From NCBI GenBank assembly GCA_963718605.1, contig OY970363.1:2108001-2172000 (forward strand): DNA of 64,000 bases. Direction: 5' to 3'. The notes below the pieces were generated by a model. It searched no databases. It had not been told where the DNA came from and was given only the letters and a program-made list of their open reading frames with translations. The stretch comes from JACCXE01 sp963718605 (lineage in GTDB: Bacteria; Actinomycetota; Acidimicrobiia; Acidimicrobiales; JACCXE01). The stretch's first letter is position 1; each line of letters starts with the position of its first letter. A program made the position numbers and the translations under genes. Of the stretch, positions 61,067 to 64,000 are shown piece after piece.

Positions 61067-62152
61067 ATGCATCGGCGGGGTTATCTCATCGCAGCGGTCG
61101 GCCTTGTGGTCGTGGCCGCCTTGGCCGTCTTCGTGGCGAGCAGCACCAGTCCGAGCAAGATCGCGGGCGTCAGCAACGTCAATTCGACCGCGGACCTGCC
61201 GATCCTCGGAAAAGGCCCGCAGCCGTCCCTCGCTCTCGGCAAGGGCTGGCTGAACACGAAGCCGCTCAAGGACGCCGACATCAAGGGGAAGGTCGTCGTC
61301 TACGACTTCTGGACCTACAGCTGCATCAACTGCGTACGCACGCTGCCCTACATCGAGTCGTGGTATCAGCGCTACGCGAAGGACGGCCTCGTGGTGGTCG
61401 GCGTGCACTCGCCCGAGTTCGAATTCGAAAAGAAGCACAGCAACATTGCGGCCGCCGCGAAGAAACTCGGCGTGACCTATCCGGTTGTCTACGACGACGA
61501 CATGGACATCTGGAACGCCTTCAACAATCAGTACTGGCCCGCGAAGTACGTCACCGACCGGCAAGGCAACATTCGCTTCGAGCACTTCGGCGAGGGCGAA
61601 TACAGCCAGACCGAACAGATCATCCGCGTGTTGCTCGGCGTCGACAAGAAATCGCCCAAGGCGGCCGACCCGAAGAAGCCCGAGTCAAAGCTGACCGCCG
61701 CGATCACCCCCGAGACCTACCTCGGCAGCAAGCGCGGCTCGACCGAGTCACCCCAGGACTTGAAGCCCGGCACGCAGTCGTTCACGCTGCCCAAGAACCT
61801 CACGCACAACAGTTTCGGCCTCGAGGGGAATTGGCTCGTCGCCGACGAGTCTCTCGAATCGACCGACGCCGACGCGAACCTCGACCTTCGCTATCAAGCG
61901 GGCGAGGTGAACCTGGTGATGGACCGCAGCGCGCCGGACGCGACGAACGCTGTGATCACGCTCGACGGCAAGCCCGTCCCCGCGGACGCGCGCGGGTCGT
62001 CGATCGTGGAGTCAGACGGCCAGACCATCGTGCGCGTCGACGCCGCCGACCTGTACCACCTCATCCAGAACGGACCGCCCGGCGACCACACACTGCGCGT
62101 GCACCCCGCCGGCGCCGGCGTACAGGTCTTCGCGTTCACGTTCGGTAGCTAG
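61067..62152 (+). CDS. Membrane-anchored thioredoxin-like protein with DipZ-type C-terminal domain
   Basis: A 361-residue exported protein: N-terminal signal anchor (about 5-25), a thioredoxin/TlpA-like domain with the redox pair Cys86-Ile-Asn-Cys89 (TYSCINCVRTLP), and from about 215 a beta-rich C-terminal domain (LTHNSFGLEGNWLVADESL ... PPGDHTLRVHPAGAG) like that of mycobacterial DipZ. Together with the CcdA-type protein encoded 2 nt downstream it reconstitutes DipZ as two proteins. Electrons from cytoplasmic thioredoxin would pass through CcdA to this extracytoplasmic domain. Confidence 0.88.
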   Translation: MHRRGYLIAAVGLVVVAALAVFVASSTSPSKIAGVSNVNSTADLPILGKGPQPSLALGKGWLNTKPLKDADIKGKVVVYDFWTYSCINCVRTLPYIESWYQRYAKDGLVVVGVHSPEFEFEKKHSNIAAAAKKLGVTYPVVYDDDMDIWNAFNNQYWPAKYVTDRQGNIRFEHFGEGEYSQTEQIIRVLLGVDKKSPKAADPKKPESKLTAAITPETYLGSKRGSTESPQDLKPGTQSFTLPKNLTHNSFGLEGNWLVADESLESTDADANLDLRYQAGEVNLVMDRSAPDATNAVITLDGKPVPADARGSSIVESDGQTIVRVDAADLYHLIQNGPPGDHTLRVHPAGAGVQVFAFTFGS

Positions 62153-62154
62153 GC

Positions 62155-62859
62155 GTGCTGCGCGACCTGATTGCGCTCTTCGGCGCCGGCGTTGCGTCGT
62201 TTCTCGCCCCATGCGTGGTGCCGTTGCTGCCGGCCTATATCGGCATGGTGCTCGGCACGTCGGCCGAGGAGGCGAACCCCGGCAAGGCGGTCGGGGCGAC
62301 CGCCCTGTTCGTGTTGGGGTTCACACTCGTGTTCTCCGGCCTCGGTGTAGCCGCCGGAATTCTCGGTTCGTCGCTCGACCACATCCACACCGGGCTCGAA
62401 CGCGGCGGTGGCGTGATCGTCGCGATCATGGGTCTCGTGTTGCTCGGCGTCGTGAAGGGCCGCGCCGTGCAAGAGCGACGCGCGATCCTCACCGTCCCGA
62501 AGTCGCTCGGCGCGCTGCGTCCCGTCGTGCTCGGCGTGGCATTCGGCGCCGCGTGGACGCCGTGCGTCGGTCCGCTGCTGGGCGCCGCGCTCGTGGTGGC
62601 GGCCAGTTCCGGCGATCCGGTGCGCGGCGGTACGTTGCTCGGCGCGTACGCACTCGGCATCGGCGTGCCTTTCTTGCTCGCATCGCTCGGCCTCGCGTCG
62701 TCGCCCGGTTTCAACAACTTCCTCCGCCGCATCTCCAACCCGCTGCAGCGCGTGGCCGGCGCATTGCTGCTGGTGCTCGGCGTCTTGCTGGTGACGGGTT
62801 GGTATGACCACCTGACCAGTTACCTGGCCCGCTTCACCCCCGCGGTAGGTGGACTGTAA
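62155..62859 (+). CDS. ccdA: CcdA/DsbD-type thiol-disulphide transmembrane protein
   Basis: A 234-residue membrane protein with six hydrophobic helices. The two membrane-embedded redox cysteines each follow Pro: Cys20 in FLAPCVVPLLPAY and Cys137 in AAWTPCVGPLL, the CcdA signature. It transfers reducing equivalents across the membrane to an extracytoplasmic thioredoxin-fold partner, here the gene immediately upstream (2-nt gap). GTG 62155 is the start. Confidence 0.93.
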   Translation: MLRDLIALFGAGVASFLAPCVVPLLPAYIGMVLGTSAEEANPGKAVGATALFVLGFTLVFSGLGVAAGILGSSLDHIHTGLERGGGVIVAIMGLVLLGVVKGRAVQERRAILTVPKSLGALRPVVLGVAFGAAWTPCVGPLLGAALVVAASSGDPVRGGTLLGAYALGIGVPFLLASLGLASSPGFNNFLRRISNPLQRVAGALLLVLGVLLVTGWYDHLTSYLARFTPAVGGL

Positions 62860-62870
62860 GTATCTGAGAG

Positions 62871-64000
62871 ATGCAGGCCCGTCGGCACCCCTCGGTTCGC
62901 GTGGCGCGGGCGCTGCATCCAGGGGCGTGGTGGCTATGGGCGCTCGGGATGGCTACCGCCGCGAGCCGCACCACGAATCCTCTGCTGCTGGCATTGATCG
63001 TGGTTGTGGTGGCGCAAGTCGTAGCGGCGCGCCGCGGCGACGCGCCCTGGGCTCGCGGGTTCAAGACGTATCTCGTCCTCGGCCTGATCGTGATCGGTGT
63101 ACGCGTCGCCTTCCGCGTCCTGCTGGACGGCCAGTACGGAGCCCACACGTTGTTGACGTTGCCGCAGCTGCCGTTGCCGCGGTTTGTGCACGGCATTCGC
63201 ATCGGCGGACCGGTGTCGGCCGAGGGCGTGCTCGGCGCCGCGTACGACGGGCTGCGTCTTGCCACGCTGTTGATCTGCGTCGGCGCCGCCAACGTCCTCG
63301 CTGACCCGAAGCGCTTGCTGAAGGCGGTGCCGTCCGCACTCCACGAGGCTGGCGTCGCCGTCACGGTTGCCTTGACCGTCGCGCCGCAGCTCGTCGAGAG
63401 CGGCCAACGCGTGCGCCGCGCCCGCCGCCTTCGGGGCGAGTCCTCGCGCCGTTTCGCGTTGGTGCGCACCGTGCTGTTGCCTGTGCTCATGGACGCGCTC
63501 GACCGATCGCTGCTGCTCGCGGCCGCGATGGACGGGCGCGGCTACGGGCACACGGCGCAGCGTCGAACGGTCGCGCCGCGCCACGACGGCCGCGCTGATG
63601 CTGGGCGGCCTCGGCGGAATCTGTTGCGGCGTTTACGGGCTACTCGACGGAACGGCGCCCCGCGCGCTCGGCGTGCCGATGCTGCTCGGAGGCGCGGCGT
63701 TGGCGTGGACCGGGCTGGTGGTGGGCGGCCGCCGCGTGCGGCGCACGCGCTACCGGCCCGACCCGTGGCGCGCCCCCGAGTGGACCGTGGCCGCGACCGG
63801 CGTAGCCGTGGCCGCGATCTTCGTGATCACCAGCAGCGTCGACGCGTCGGGGTTGATCCCGTCGCTGCAGCCGCTGCAGTGGCCCGCCTTGCCGTTGGTG
63901 CCCGCGCTCGCGGTCGCTCTCGGTTTGCTGCCCGCGTGGCTGGCGCCGCCGGTGCAGCGCGTTGCCGCGGTGACTCGGTCCGCCCCCGTGACGGTGGGCG
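62871..64000 (+). pseudogene. ecfT: EcfT/CbiQ transmembrane subunit of an energy-coupling-factor transporter, +1 frameshift, cut by window edge
   Basis: From ATG 62871 one frame encodes MQARRHPSVRVARALHPGAW, several membrane helices and the EcfT hallmark AMDGRGYG near 63525-63548. Immediately after, the coding signal moves to another frame: TRRSVERSRRATTAALMLGG, GVYGLLDGTAPRALG and RTRYRPDPWRAPEW, all typical of the C-terminal half of actinobacterial EcfT. Dropping one G of the GGG at 63546-63548 restores a single frame, so a homopolymer sequencing error is likely. The fusion may continue beyond the window into the A subunits. It provides the membrane scaffold for vitamin or cobalt uptake. 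Confidence 0.75.

Overview
This is a gene-dense, high-GC (about two-thirds G+C by eye) chromosomal segment. It most resembles an actinomycete, possibly an Acidimicrobiia-type lineage; that placement is inference. Support: paired FadE-like acyl-CoA dehydrogenases, DUF35/thiolase pairs, Baeyer-Villiger monooxygenases, cytochromes P450, a full-length Lhr helicase, an Ecf transporter of actinobacterial type, frequent GTG/TTG starts, and many start codons only 6-9 nt downstream of a TANNNT box with no ribosome-binding site (leaderless transcription). I see no rRNA, tRNA, CRISPR array or classical insertion sequence, and no recognisable DNA-binding transcription regulator.

Layout. 1-2325: end of a CoA/hydroxyacid operon (beta-hydroxyacid dehydrogenase tail, DUF35 protein, thiolase-like protein lacking its nucleophilic Cys, carboxymuconolactone decarboxylase-like protein). 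2337-7549: crotonase-fold enzymes, an amidohydrolase, an acyl-CoA dehydrogenase and an SDR, with a membrane-anchored META-domain protein. 7575-10905: exported M15 peptidase, a three-repeat plus PKD surface protein and a DoxX protein. 10955-16893: an overlapping operon of Baeyer-Villiger monooxygenase, double SDR, amidohydrolase, SDR and a degenerate M48 peptidase. 16890-26836: acyl-CoA synthetases, a heteromeric acyl-CoA dehydrogenase pair, a double-hotdog hydratase, an MFS carrier, a 2-hydroxyacid dehydrogenase and a class II aldolase. 26849-32507: a branched-chain-amino-acid-type ABC uptake system with fused LivH-LivM permease. 32526-37653: an anchored secreted protein, a GMC oxidoreductase with small subunit, a zinc alcohol dehydrogenase and a VOC protein. 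38774-52461: FGGY kinase, diiron-like hydrolase, P450, aldehyde dehydrogenase, SDR, MDR, copper amine oxidase, nucleosidase, a second BVMO and a second P450. 52588-64000: lhr, nei, GH36 alpha-galactosidase, GNAT, a split DipZ-like thiol-redox pair and the T subunit of an Ecf transporter. Overall the window is a catabolic island for hydrophobic ketones, acyl-CoAs and amines, flanked by housekeeping and envelope genes.

The most unusual signal is a family of long perfect or near-perfect palindromes at seven places. Two of them bracket a gene for a DUF559/Vsr-like nuclease (37795-38676); all four palindrome arms around that gene are copies of one ~23-nt sequence, so gene plus palindromes (37713-38740) looks like a small inverted-repeat-bounded element. 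Isolated palindromes elsewhere sit in promoters, at convergent gene ends, next to a deleted serine hydrolase gene, and once supply the last codons and stop of a gene. Three otherwise intact genes carry single-base (+1) frameshifts, which may be sequence errors.
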